A stretch of 44,501 bases of DNA. Source: Rhodoglobus sp. GTDB taxonomy: Bacteria; Actinomycetota; Actinomycetes; Actinomycetales; Microbacteriaceae. Positions 30,385 to 38,588 of the stretch are shown piece after piece. A program made the translations under genes and the position numbers. The notes beneath the pieces were generated by a model. The model was not told the origin of the DNA. It saw nothing but the letters and a program-made list of their open reading frames with translations, and did no database searches. Location: NCBI GenBank assembly GCA_025464445.1, contig JAODLY010000008.1:1-44501 (forward strand), in the 5' to 3' direction. Position 1 is the stretch's first letter. The number at the start of each line of letters is the position of its first letter.

Positions 30385-31836
30385 CTATTGGTCGGTGGCC
30401 GTCGCCGTGGTGTCGCCGGACTCAGCTGCAGCCGCCAGGGCCGCTGCAGAGCCCGGACGGTTGGCTTCGACCCAGCCCGTCATATTGCGCTGCGGAGCCA
30501 CGTTGATTGCCAGTGCGCCTGCCGGGACGTCCTTTCGGACGACAGTTCCGGCTCCCGTGTAGGCTCCGTCACCGATTCTAACCGGGGCGACGAACACGTT
30601 GTGCGAGCCGCTTCTCACGTGTGAGCCGACGACAGTCGCGCCCTTGTTCACGCCGTCGTAATTCGCGGTGATCGTGCCAGCACCGATGTTGGACTGCTCC
30701 CCCACGGTTGTGTCCCCGATGTAGCTGAGGTGAGGCACCTTGCTGCCCGCGCCGATCGTCGAATTCTTCGTCTCCACGAACGTGCCGATCTTGCCGTCCG
30801 CCCCGAGATAGGTGCCCGGCCGCAGGTAGGCGAAAGGACCAACGGATGCCCCTGCCCCGATCACCGCGAGCGTCGCGTCTGTGCGCTTCACCGTCGCCCC
30901 CGCCCCGATCTCGCAGTCCACGAGGGTCGTGTCCGGGCCGATAATCGCCCCGGACTGCACGAGCGTCGCACCCTTCAACTGCGTGCCCGGCAGCAGCTCG
31001 ACGTCTTCCGCGAGAGTCACATCCGCGTCGATCCAGGTCGTCGACGGGTCTTGCACGGTCACGCCCTCGAGCTGCCAGCGGCGCACGATCAGCTCGTTCA
31101 TGCGCTTCGCCGCTTCGGCGAGCTGCACCCTGTCGTTGACGCCGGCGACCATCCAGCCGTGCTCGACGGTCATCGCCTCCACTGCCGACCCGCCAGCGCT
31201 CAACAGGCCGACGACGTCGGTCAGGTACTTCTCCCGCTGCGCATTCTGCGTCGTCACGAGCGGAAGTTCGCGGCGCAGGGCGCCGGCGGTGAACACGTAG
31301 GTGCCCGAGTTGATCTCGCGGATCTCGAGCTCGGCGGCAGTGGCATCCTTCTGCTCGACGATCGACAGCAGCCGCCCGTCCGGGTCGCGGACAACTCTGC
31401 CGTACCCGGTGGCGTCATCGAGCACTGCGGAGAGCAGGGTGGCGGCGGCCCCGGCGGCGCGGTGCGCGGCGATCAGGGTTGCGAGAGTCGCGGCATCCAG
31501 CAACGGCACGTCGCCGCTGACCACCACGACGTCGCCCACGAAATCACCCGGCAGGGCCGCGATGCCGACCTCGACGGCGCGACCGGTGCCGGCCACATCG
31601 TCCTGGTCCACGATCGTGGCCTCCGGCATGAGCTCGGCGATCGTCGCGACGACGGTGTCCCTGTCGTGGCGCACCACCGCGATGATGTGCGCGGGATCGA
31701 GCGAGCGGGCAGTCGCGAGCACATGACCGACGAGGGACCGCCCCGCAAGGGTGTGGAGCACTTTCGGCCGCGAAGACTTCATGCGGGTGCCCTGCCCGGC
31801 GGCGAGGACGATGACGGCGAGCTGCTTGTCGGTCAT
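30385..31836 (-). CDS. glmU: Bifunctional UDP-GlcNAc pyrophosphorylase / GlcN-1-P acetyltransferase
   Basis: 483 residues. The N-terminal uridyltransferase shows LAAGQGTRMKSSRPKVLH. The C-terminal left-handed beta-helix acetyltransferase shows hexapeptide repeats (IGPDTTLVDCEIGAGATV) and ends NVAPQRNMTGWVE. It makes UDP-GlcNAc for peptidoglycan and could also feed the glycan cluster at 38.6-41.7 kb. The ATG lies 12 bases after tRNA-Gln on the same strand. Confidence 0.97.
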   Translation of the reverse strand: MTDKQLAVIVLAAGQGTRMKSSRPKVLHTLAGRSLVGHVLATARSLDPAHIIAVVRHDRDTVVATIAELMPEATIVDQDDVAGTGRAVEVGIAALPGDFVGDVVVVSGDVPLLDAATLATLIAAHRAAGAAATLLSAVLDDATGYGRVVRDPDGRLLSIVEQKDATAAELEIREINSGTYVFTAGALRRELPLVTTQNAQREKYLTDVVGLLSAGGSAVEAMTVEHGWMVAGVNDRVQLAEAAKRMNELIVRRWQLEGVTVQDPSTTWIDADVTLAEDVELLPGTQLKGATLVQSGAIIGPDTTLVDCEIGAGATVKRTDATLAVIGAGASVGPFAYLRPGTYLGADGKIGTFVETKNSTIGAGSKVPHLSYIGDTTVGEQSNIGAGTITANYDGVNKGATVVGSHVRSGSHNVFVAPVRIGDGAYTGAGTVVRKDVPAGALAINVAPQRNMTGWVEANRPGSAAALAAAAESGDTTATATDQ

Positions 31837-31848
31837 GGGTTCATCACG

Positions 31849-31920
31849 CTCCGCTTCCAGGATTCGAACCTAGACCTAACAGCTCCAAAGGCTGTCGTGC
31901 TGCCATTACACCAAAGCGGA
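31849..31920 (-). tRNA. tRNA-Gln (anticodon TTG)
   Basis: 72 nucleotides without an encoded CCA. The acceptor stem TCCGCTT (5') pairs with AAGCGGA (3') and the discriminator is G. The D arm has GGTGTAATGGCAGCAC, the anticodon loop CTTTGGA reads TTG, and the T arm CTAGG-TTCGAAT-CCTGG is standard. Confidence 0.95.
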
Positions 31921-32030
31921 TCGCACCATTCGGCGCGCATCAAGTCTGCCAGACGCTCGAGGCCGGCGTCTTTGCCCGCTCGGGCGGCGCCGTTGACATT
32001 CGCACCCGGCCCCTGGGGGTACTCATGGGA

Positions 32031-32078
32031 GTCAGCACATTTGTTAGGTTCGCCAACTAATGTGCCGACGGCCAGGAG
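32031..32078. repeat. 48-bp palindromic element, copy A
   Basis: Starts GTCAGCACATTTGTTAGG and ends TGTGCCGACGGCCAGGAG. It matches copy B (36846-36893) in length and in both outer 18-base parts (two mismatches in all); only the 12-base centre differs. The arms are an imperfect inverted repeat. It lies 110 bases upstream of marR. The rest of 31921-32187 shows no gene. Confidence 0.7.
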
Positions 32079-32187
32079 TCGCCAGAGGGAGAAGTCGCAC
32101 CCCGGGCGGAGCCGAAACACGCCAGACGCGGAGCCGCACCACGCGGCGAACGCGCGCACGAGCCGGGCCGCGCGCGATACTAGACGG

Positions 32188-32679
32188 ATGCCCGCCAGCG
32201 ACGAAGTCGACCGCATCGTCGATGCGTGGACCCGCGAGCGCCCAGACCTCGACTTCTCACCGCTGCAGGTGTTGAGCAGGGTGGCGCGACTCGCCAGGCA
32301 CCTCGAGCGGGCGCGGCGCACGGCGTTCGCGGCATCCGACCTCGAGCTCTGGGAGTTCGACGTGCTCTCCGCCCTGCGCAGGGAGGGTGCGCCATACCAG
32401 CTGAGCCCCAAGGCACTCCTGCAACAGACACTCGTGTCGAGCGGCACCATGACAAACCGCATCGACAGGCTCGTCACACGCGCGCTTGTCGAACGTCGCA
32501 CCGACCCGAACGACGGCCGTGGCATCCTCGTGGTCATGACCGAAGGCGGGCGCGAACGCGTGGATGCCGCGATCAGCACGCTCCTCACAGCCGAGTCAGA
32601 CCTGCTCGACCGACTCCCGAAGGCAGACCAGGAGCGTCTTAGCGCCCTGCTGCGCAAGCTCAGCCTCGACTTCGACTGA
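32188..32679 (+). CDS. MarR-family transcriptional regulator
   Basis: 163 residues from the ATG at 32188. The winged helix is shown by LSPKALLQQTLVSSGTMTNRIDRLVTRALVER and the wing DPNDGRGILVVMTEGGRE. MarR proteins repress transport or resistance genes and release DNA on binding small ligands. The next gene, a YeiH-like transporter, starts one base after the stop and is probably co-transcribed. The palindrome at 32031-32078 is a candidate operator. Confidence 0.92.
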   Translation: MPASDEVDRIVDAWTRERPDLDFSPLQVLSRVARLARHLERARRTAFAASDLELWEFDVLSALRREGAPYQLSPKALLQQTLVSSGTMTNRIDRLVTRALVERRTDPNDGRGILVVMTEGGRERVDAAISTLLTAESDLLDRLPKADQERLSALLRKLSLDFD

Positions 32680-32680
32680 G

Positions 32681-33676
32681 ATGAAAATGCTGCTCGGCCT
32701 CGCAACCGCGCTCGTCGCATTCGGGCTGGCCAGCGGGCTGCATTTCGTCGTGCCCGTCGTGCCGACTCTCACCGCGTGTGTGCTGCTCGGCATCGGGTTT
32801 GCCGCGATCCCGTGGCCCGCGCGGTTCCGGGCCGCCACGCAACCCGGACTCGCCACGGCATCCCGGCGACTGCTGCGCATCGGCATCGTGCTGCTCGGCT
32901 TCAGCCTGAGTCTCGTCGACATCGCCGGGCTCGGCTGGCTCGTGCTCGCACTCATCGTGGCGATAGTACTGCTCACCTTCGGCCTGACCCTGGGCGTGGG
33001 CAGGCTGTTCCGGCTGCCCGGGGACCAGCCGCTGCTCATCGCTGCCGGCTTCTCGATTTGCGGGGTTTCCGCCATCGGCGCGATGGGCGGTGTCACCCGC
33101 TCGAAGGAGTCGGAGATGGCAACCCCGATCGCCCTCGTCACGCTGTGCGGAACGCTCGCCATCGCTGTGCTGCCGCTGCTGCGTCCCGTGCTCGGACTCG
33201 ACGCCGAGCAGTTCGGGATGTGGACGGGAGCGAGCGTGCACGACGTCGGGCAGGTGGTCGCGACCGCCCAGGTCGCGGGAGCATCCGCCCTCGCCATCGC
33301 CGTGGTCGTCAAGCTCACCCGGGTCGCGCTGCTCGCCCCGATGATCGCCATCACCGGACTCGCCCTGCGCAACCGGGAGACCGCCGATGCGCGGCCGCCG
33401 ATCGTGCCGCTCTTTCTCCTCGGCTTCCTCGCGGCAGTGCTCGCCCGCACCCTGCTGCCGCTCTCCCCCGAATTCCTCACTGCCGCGGCGGACATCCAAC
33501 TCGTGCTGCTCGGGATGGCGCTGTTCGGAATCGGATCGGCAATCCGCATCGGCTCCCTCCTCCGCACCGGCGCGCGACCCCTCGCAGTGGCGGGGATCTC
33601 GTGGTTCGCGGTCGCGGGCATGTCCCTCGCCGCAGCATTCATCGCCACGGCTGCGGGCGTGCCGGCGCTCGGCTGA
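32681..33676 (+). CDS. YeiH/UPF0324-family putative sulfate exporter
   Basis: 331 residues, about ten transmembrane helices. Family blocks are LRIGIVLLGFSLSL, GFSICGVSAIGAM and WTGASVHDVGQVVATA, the last being highly conserved in YeiH proteins. Members are annotated as putative sulfate or sulfite exporters, with weak direct evidence. The start is one base after marR, so the MarR protein probably controls it. Confidence 0.88.
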   Translation: MKMLLGLATALVAFGLASGLHFVVPVVPTLTACVLLGIGFAAIPWPARFRAATQPGLATASRRLLRIGIVLLGFSLSLVDIAGLGWLVLALIVAIVLLTFGLTLGVGRLFRLPGDQPLLIAAGFSICGVSAIGAMGGVTRSKESEMATPIALVTLCGTLAIAVLPLLRPVLGLDAEQFGMWTGASVHDVGQVVATAQVAGASALAIAVVVKLTRVALLAPMIAITGLALRNRETADARPPIVPLFLLGFLAAVLARTLLPLSPEFLTAAADIQLVLLGMALFGIGSAIRIGSLLRTGARPLAVAGISWFAVAGMSLAAAFIATAAGVPALG

Positions 33677-33699
33677 CGCGGCGCGGCGGCGACCTCCAG

Positions 33700-34605
33700 T
33701 CAGTCGTGCGTTGGATGCTCGTGCGCACCGTGCTCGGCGAGCTCGAGCTGGAACGTGGAGTGGTCGACCTGCACGTCGAAGTGCTTGGCGACGCAATCCT
33801 GCAACTCGTCGAGCATCTTCGGTGCGTGGCCGTCGTAGAAGCACGAATCGTCCACGACGACGTGGGCGGTGAGCACCGGCAGGCCTGTCGCGATCTGGCT
33901 CACGTGCAGGTCGTGCACGGCCCGCACGTGGTCGAGACGCAGCAGGTGGTCGCGCACGGAGTCGAGGTTGAGCCCTTTCGGCGTGGACTCGAGCAGCACG
34001 CTCGTGGCCTCCTTCAGCAGCAGGAAAGCGCGCGGCAGGATCAGCGCGCCGATCAGGATCGCGGCTATGGCATCCGCGAGCTCGAAGCCGGTGAGGGTTA
34101 TCACGATCGCCGCGGCGATGACCCCGATCGAGCCCAGCGCGTCCCCAAGCACGTCGAGGAAGGCCGCCCTCATGTTGAGGTTCGACTTGCGCCCTGAAGC
34201 CAGAACCGCGATGGATGCCACATTGCCGAGCAACCCGATGGCACCGAACAGCAACAGCGGGCCGCCCGCGATGTGGGGAGGATCGAACAGGCGCTGCACG
34301 GCCTCGACGAGCACGAAGATGCCGACCGCGAGCAGGATCGCTGCCTGCGCAGTTGCGCCGAGCACCTCCGCCCTGCCGAACCCGAACGTCCGTTTCGCGT
34401 TCGCCGGACGACCGACGAGGGACGCCGCCGTGAGCGCGATCGCCAGGCCGCCGGCATCGGTGAGCACATGCGCCGCATCCACGAGTAGCGCGAGGCTGCC
34501 GGTGATGATCGCGCCGACGAACTCGGCGACGAGCACAGCGGCGCTGATGCCGAGCGCTATGCCCAGCCGGCTCCGGCCGGCGGCCGCGGGATGATCGTGG
34601 GACAT
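33700..34605 (-). CDS. Cation diffusion facilitator (CzcD-like)
   Basis: 301 residues from the ATG at 34605; the frame is open to 34716 but that part is a hexanucleotide repeat. Six transmembrane helices and a C-terminal cytoplasmic metal domain (LDHVRAVHDLHVSQIATG) match CDF zinc/cobalt exporters. The transport site has HxxxD in helix 2 (H46, D50) and DxxxD in helix 5 (D151, D155); the aspartate in place of the usual second histidine may change metal preference. It is convergent with the YeiH-like gene. Confidence 0.92.
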   Translation of the reverse strand: MSHDHPAAAGRSRLGIALGISAAVLVAEFVGAIITGSLALLVDAAHVLTDAGGLAIALTAASLVGRPANAKRTFGFGRAEVLGATAQAAILLAVGIFVLVEAVQRLFDPPHIAGGPLLLFGAIGLLGNVASIAVLASGRKSNLNMRAAFLDVLGDALGSIGVIAAAIVITLTGFELADAIAAILIGALILPRAFLLLKEATSVLLESTPKGLNLDSVRDHLLRLDHVRAVHDLHVSQIATGLPVLTAHVVVDDSCFYDGHAPKMLDELQDCVAKHFDVQVDHSTFQLELAEHGAHEHPTHD

Positions 34606-34658
34606 GGTCTCACCATTGTTCCGCACCAGCGGACGAACCGGGCGGGGGTTGTACGTCC

Positions 34659-34700
34659 CGACCTCGACCCCGACCTCGACCTCGACCTCGACCTCGGCCC
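34659..34700. repeat. Hexanucleotide array (CGACCT)7
   Basis: Seven tandem six-base units, the second with one change (CGACCC), begin 54 bases upstream of the cation exporter ATG. On the minus strand it reads GAGGTC repeats and would encode Glu-Val repeats if translated. Unit gain or loss would alter promoter or leader spacing but not the reading frame. Confidence 0.85.
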
Positions 34701-34750
34701 CCGGCTCGTGCCGCACCCCTCCGCTGTGCTCTCGACGTCTTACTCCAATT

Positions 34751-34827
34751 CGTTCGCGATCTCAAGGAATGCGCTCACGAACTCCTTGAGATCGCGAACG
34801 TTTGAAAGGAGTCCGCCGCAGGCGCGG
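34751..34827. repeat. Inverted-repeat element family C, copy 1
   Basis: Perfect 18-bp arms CGTTCGCGATCTCAAGGA (34751-34768) and TCCTTGAGATCGCGAACG (34783-34800) with a 14-base spacer, followed by a conserved tail TTTGAAAGGAG and GCAGGCGCGG. Copy 2 is at 44393-44462. It is intergenic. Confidence 0.8.
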
Positions 34828-34887
34828 TGATCGATCACCATCGAGGTCTGAGGTCTACCAGCCGTCCGGGCGCAGATGAACGGCATC

Positions 34888-34906
34888 CCACGGGTCAGCC
34901 CCGTGG
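34888..34906. terminator. Hairpin after the ABC-F gene
   Basis: CCACGGG-TCAGC-CCCGTGG is a perfect seven-pair stem 28 bases beyond the ABC-F stop. No T-run; a probable terminator. Confidence 0.5.
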
Positions 34907-34933
34907 ATCAGACCGGTCGCGCGGCCGAGCGAC

Positions 34934-36727
34934 TCAGGCGAGCAGTTCTTCCAGCTCGAGCCAGCGCAGCTCGAGGGTGTCGAGCTGAGCCTGCAGGTCG
35001 GCAAGCTCGGTCGAGAGTGCCCCGAGACCCGCGTAGTCGGACTGGTCGTGCACGGCCATCCGTTCGTGCACGCCCGCGATCTGGGCGGTGATCTTCTCCA
35101 TCTTGCGTGCGGCGGCAGCATGCTCCTTCTGCGAGTTGCGCAGCTCGGCGCCGCTCAAGCCGCCCCCGCGGGTTGAGCCTGTCGAAACCCCGCCGGCAGA
35201 TTTCGACGAGCTCAATCGGCCTTGCTGCGCGGAGCGAAGTTCGAGGTACTGGTCGACTCCGCGCGGCAGGTGCCGCAGGTGCCCGTCGAGGATCGCGTAC
35301 TGGTTGTCGGTCACGCGCTCGAGCAGGTACCTGTCGTGGCTGACGACGAGCAGCGTGCCGGGATAGGTGTCGAGGAGGTCCTCGATCGCGGCGAGCATGT
35401 CGGTGTCGAGGTCGTTCGTCGGTTCGTCGAGGATGAGCACGTTCGGCTCGCTCAGCAGGATCAGCAGCAGCTGCAGCCGCCGCTTCTGCCCGCCGGAAAG
35501 GTCCTTTACCTGGGTGGAGAGCTGGGCGCTCGCGAACCCGACGCGCTCCAGCATCTGGCTCGGCGTCATCTCCTTGCCCCCGGTGATGTAGGTGCTCTTC
35601 TGGCGCGAGATGACGTCGCTGACCCTGTCGTTCCAGATGTCTTCGAGTTCGAACAACTGCTGGGTGAGCGTCGCAACTTTGATTGTCTTGCCGCGCTTGA
35701 CCCTCCCGCTCGTGGGAAGCAGGGTGCCGCTGACCAGGTTCAGGAGTGTGCTCTTGCCCGCGCCGTTGACCCCGAGGATGCCCGTGCGCTCGCCGGGAGC
35801 GATGCGCCACGTGACATCCCGCAGCACCTGCTTGTCGCCGTAGCTCACGGACACGTTCTCGATGTCGACGACGTCTTTGCCGAGGCGCTGCATCGCCATG
35901 GATGCCAGGCTCACCGAGTCGCGGATCGGCGGCTCGTTGGCGATGAGGGCGTTGGCCGCGTCGATGCGGAACTTCGGCTTGGCGGTGCGCGCCGGTGCGC
36001 CACGGCGCAACCAGGCCAGCTCCTTCTTCATGAGGTTCTGGCGTTTCGACTCCATCGTGGCGGCCATCTGGTCGCGCTCGACCCGCTGCAGGATGTACGC
36101 CGCGTACCCGCCCTCGAAGGGCTCGATGAGGCGATCGTGCACCTCCCAGGTGGCCGTGCAGATCTCGTCGAGGAACCACCTGTCGTGGGTGACGACCACG
36201 AGCCCGCCCGCGTTCGTCGACCAGCGACGCTTGAGATGACCTGCGAGCCACGTGATGCCCTCGACGTCGAGGTGGTTTGTGGGCTCATCGAGGAAGATGA
36301 CGTCGTGGTCGCCGATGAGCAGGGCGGCGAGCGCGACACGCCTGCGCTGCCCGCCCGACAGGTCGCCGACGAGTGATTCCCAGGGGATGTCGGAGATGAG
36401 TCCCGCGATGACGTCGCGCACGTTGGGGTCGCCCGCCCACACGTGCTCGTCGATGTCGCCGATGACCGTCTGGTGCACGGTGCGCGTGCCGTCGAGCTCG
36501 TCCGCCTGGTCGAGCATCGCGAGCGTGACCCCACCGCGGCGCGTGACGCGGCCTTCGTCGGGCTCGAGCCGGCCGGCGAGCATGCGCAGCAGGGTCGACT
36601 TGCCGTCACCGTTGCGGCCGACGATGCCGATGCGGTCACCCTCGTCGAGCCCGATCGTGACCTTGTCGAAGATGACGCGGGTCGGGTATTCGAGGTGCAG
36701 CGCTTCAGCGCCGAGGAGATGTGCCAC
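34934..36727 (-). CDS. ABC-F family ATPase, Uup-like
   Basis: 597 residues from the GTG at 36727. It has two ATPase domains and no membrane helix. Domain 1 has GRNGDGKST (37-45), LSGGQ (123-127) and DEPT (147-150); domain 2 has GVNGAGKST (319-327), LSGGQ (410-414) and DEPT (434-437). A linker with Arg/Lys-rich MKKELAWLRRG lies between them, and a C-terminal coiled coil (about 530-597) is Uup-like. ABC-F proteins act on ribosomes or DNA/RNA metabolism; some give antibiotic resistance. Residues 504-522 (Ser/Gly/Thr-rich) are encoded by a REP-like element. Confidence 0.93.
   Translation of the reverse strand: MAHLLGAEALHLEYPTRVIFDKVTIGLDEGDRIGIVGRNGDGKSTLLRMLAGRLEPDEGRVTRRGGVTLAMLDQADELDGTRTVHQTVIGDIDEHVWAGDPNVRDVIAGLISDIPWESLVGDLSGGQRRRVALAALLIGDHDVIFLDEPTNHLDVEGITWLAGHLKRRWSTNAGGLVVVTHDRWFLDEICTATWEVHDRLIEPFEGGYAAYILQRVERDQMAATMESKRQNLMKKELAWLRRGAPARTAKPKFRIDAANALIANEPPIRDSVSLASMAMQRLGKDVVDIENVSVSYGDKQVLRDVTWRIAPGERTGILGVNGAGKSTLLNLVSGTLLPTSGRVKRGKTIKVATLTQQLFELEDIWNDRVSDVISRQKSTYITGGKEMTPSQMLERVGFASAQLSTQVKDLSGGQKRRLQLLLILLSEPNVLILDEPTNDLDTDMLAAIEDLLDTYPGTLLVVSHDRYLLERVTDNQYAILDGHLRHLPRGVDQYLELRSAQQGRLSSSKSAGGVSTGSTRGGGLSGAELRNSQKEHAAAARKMEKITAQIAGVHERMAVHDQSDYAGLGALSTELADLQAQLDTLELRWLELEELLA
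35173..35215. repeat. REP-like palindrome inside the ABC-F gene
   Basis: TTGAGCCTGTCGAAA (35173-35187) and TTTCGACGAGCTCAA (35201-35215) form an inverted repeat with two mismatches around a 13-base spacer. One arm is the same core as the mfd units. It encodes a Ser/Gly-rich linker between the second ATPase domain and the coiled coil, without breaking the frame. Confidence 0.75.
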
Positions 36728-36845
36728 TCGCGCAAGCCTAGGCGCTCCGGCTGCGGGCCTGGTTTTGCGCGCCCGTTCCGCCGCCCCGCAACTTTCTCCG
36801 GCCACTTCGGCGAGGTCGGCCTGCCCCCTCGATACGCTCTTGGCC

Positions 36846-36893
36846 GTCAGCACATTTGTTAGGACGGTTCACAAATGTGCTGACGGACAGGAG
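36846..36893. repeat. 48-bp palindromic element, copy B
   Basis: Perfect 14-bp arms GTCAGCACATTTGT (36846-36859) and ACAAATGTGCTGAC (36871-36884) with an 11-base spacer, followed by GGACAGGAG. It is copy B of the element at 32031-32078 and lies 119 bases upstream of the ABC-F start. It is AT-richer than its surroundings. Confidence 0.8.
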
Positions 36894-36949
36894 TGTATTG
36901 ACCATGCCCGCCGGGTGTGGGGTGGAAACAGCGGGCGAGCGGGCGCCCC

Positions 36950-36991
36950 GGCGGCGACGCGGGCGGGCGCGGCGGCGACGCGGGCGGGTGC
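36950..36991. repeat. Two tandem 21-bp GC-rich units
   Basis: Two adjacent 21-base units (36950-36970 and 36971-36991) starting GGCGGCGACGCGGGCGGG differ at one base. They lie just beyond the stop of the oxidoreductase gene. No gene is seen in 36728-37004. Confidence 0.75.
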
Positions 36992-37004
36992 GGCGGGGCG
37001 AAGC

Positions 37005-38561
37005 TCAGGCCACGCTTACCGTCACGGTGTGCCAGCCTTCGGAGCCGTTGGGTGCGACGGGCACGGGCGTTCCGGACTGGGTCATGCCCGCGGCATCCGT
37101 CGCGCGCACCTCGATGGTGTGGTTGCCGCTCGCGGCATCCCACTCGTAGACCCACTGCCGCCAGGTGTCGATCGAGATCGGGTCGGCGAGGCGGGCCGGC
37201 TGCCACGATCCACCGTCGACGCGCACCTCGACGCGGTCGATGCCGGTGTGCTGGGCCCACGCGACGCCCGCGACGGCAACCGTCCCGGCATCCACGCGGC
37301 TGCCGCTCGAGGGCACATCGATGCGCGATGAGGTCTTCACGGGGCCGTGGTCAGACCAGCCGCGATCCGTCCAGTACGCGGTGTGGTCGGCGAAGCGGGT
37401 GACTTGCAGCTCGACCACCCACTTGGTCGCTGAGACGTAGCCGTACAGCCCGGGCACCACCATGCGCACCGGGAACCCGTGCTCCAGCGGCAGCGGCTTG
37501 CCGTTCATGCCGACGGCGAGCAGCGACTCGCGATCCTCCTCGAGCAGGATCTCGAGCGGCGTCGACGCCGTGAACCCGTCATAGCTGCGGGACAACACCA
37601 TATCCGCGCCGGCCTGGGGTTTCGCCTTCTTGAGCAGTTCGCGGATCGGATATCCCAGCCAGGTCGCATTGCCGACAAGATTTCCGCCCACCTCGTTAGA
37701 GACGCACATGAGGGTGACAGTGTGCTCGGTCATGGGCAGGGCGAGCAGTTCGGCGAAGCTGAGCTGCACCTCGTTCTCCACCATGCCGGTGATCTTGAGC
37801 GACCAGGCCGAAGCATCGATCACGGGAACCTGCAGCGCAGTGTCGATGCGGTAGAACGTGTCGTTCGCGGAGATGAGCGGCGAGATCCCCGGGATGCCGA
37901 GATCGGCGCCCGCAGGAATCGGCGGTGCCGCCGTGGCCGGCTTCGGCAGCGTGAGCGCCTCACGCACCGAATTCACTGCCGCGGTGCCTGCGTTGATCAC
38001 CCTTGCGCCGAGCCCGACAACGAGCGCACCCGCAGCCGTGCCGCCCAGCATGATGAAGAATCGGCGGCGCGTGAGCCCGGCGCGAGCCAGGTCGCGCTTG
38101 GTGGCGGTGCGCGGCGCCGACTCGGTCCACACCCGCAACCGCTCAGTCGCGGCGCGCAGCACGAAGACCCCCGCCACTGTGCCGACGAGGGTGGGGATCG
38201 CCCAGAACCCGCTGGCATCCGCCCGGGTGGATGCCGCGAGCGTTGCGAACGCGCCGACAGCGACCAGCCCGACAACACCCCACGGCGGCCGACGGTACTG
38301 CAGGATGCCCACGGCTGCCGCCAGCACCAGCACGAGGACGCCGAGTGCCACCAGCAGCACGACCTTGTCGTTCGTGCCGAACAGCGCGATGACCGCCGTC
38401 TTGAACCAGCCGGGCACGATGTCGATCACGAAGGAGCCCACGGCGAACAGCGGGCTCGAGGCCGGTAGCACCAGGAATGCCGCGATCGCCTCAGCGACGG
38501 CCAGGCTCACCAGGGCCGAGAGCACGCCGACCAATGACGCCCAGAGCCGCCGCGATGCCAT
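37005..38561 (-). CDS. Membrane molybdopterin oxidoreductase (sulfite-oxidase fold), paralogue 1
   Basis: 518 residues. The N-terminal part has about four transmembrane helices (to about residue 138), then a twin-arginine segment TRRRFF (164-169) with a fifth hydrophobic stretch, then an exported sulfite-oxidase-type molybdopterin domain. C286 in TLMCVSNEVGGN is the expected molybdenum ligand, and GNATWLGYPIRELL and GYVSATKWV are family blocks; an Ig-like dimerisation domain closes it. The Sec helices plus Tat-type last helix match the actinobacterial Sco3746 type. The substrate is unknown. Its paralogue lies at 41721-43256. Confidence 0.88.
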   Translation of the reverse strand: MASRRLWASLVGVLSALVSLAVAEAIAAFLVLPASSPLFAVGSFVIDIVPGWFKTAVIALFGTNDKVVLLVALGVLVLVLAAAVGILQYRRPPWGVVGLVAVGAFATLAASTRADASGFWAIPTLVGTVAGVFVLRAATERLRVWTESAPRTATKRDLARAGLTRRRFFIMLGGTAAGALVVGLGARVINAGTAAVNSVREALTLPKPATAAPPIPAGADLGIPGISPLISANDTFYRIDTALQVPVIDASAWSLKITGMVENEVQLSFAELLALPMTEHTVTLMCVSNEVGGNLVGNATWLGYPIRELLKKAKPQAGADMVLSRSYDGFTASTPLEILLEEDRESLLAVGMNGKPLPLEHGFPVRMVVPGLYGYVSATKWVVELQVTRFADHTAYWTDRGWSDHGPVKTSSRIDVPSSGSRVDAGTVAVAGVAWAQHTGIDRVEVRVDGGSWQPARLADPISIDTWRQWVYEWDAASGNHTIEVRATDAAGMTQSGTPVPVAPNGSEGWHTVTVSVA

Positions 38562-38588
38562 GGGGCTGATGCTAAACCCGACGGGCCG

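Larger units (their letters stand above)
34606..34933. other. Repeat-rich intergenic region
   Basis: These 328 bases between the cation exporter start and the ABC-F stop hold no convincing gene. They contain a hexanucleotide array (34659-34700), repeat family C copy 1 (34751-34827), the 14-base palindrome GGTGATCGATCACC (34826-34839) and a hairpin (34888-34906). An open stretch ending ADPWDAVHLRPDGW at 34855 reads like a protein C-terminus but has no usable start outside the ABC-F gene. Confidence 0.7.

Noticed and set aside
32044-32060. TTAGGTTCGCCAACTAA as a DtxR/IdeR iron box
   Set aside because: Two bases shorter than the 19-bp consensus and not kept in the second copy of the element; no iron gene is next to it.
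32459-32472. ATCGACAGGCTCGT in marR resembling the REP-like core
   Set aside because: It encodes the conserved NRIDRLV of the MarR winged helix, so the similarity is better explained by coding.
34855-34933. Open stretch ending ADPWDAVHLRPDGW
   Set aside because: Reads like a protein end, but a start would have to lie inside the ABC-F gene in a poor frame, and the stretch coincides with a hairpin. Left as a curiosity.
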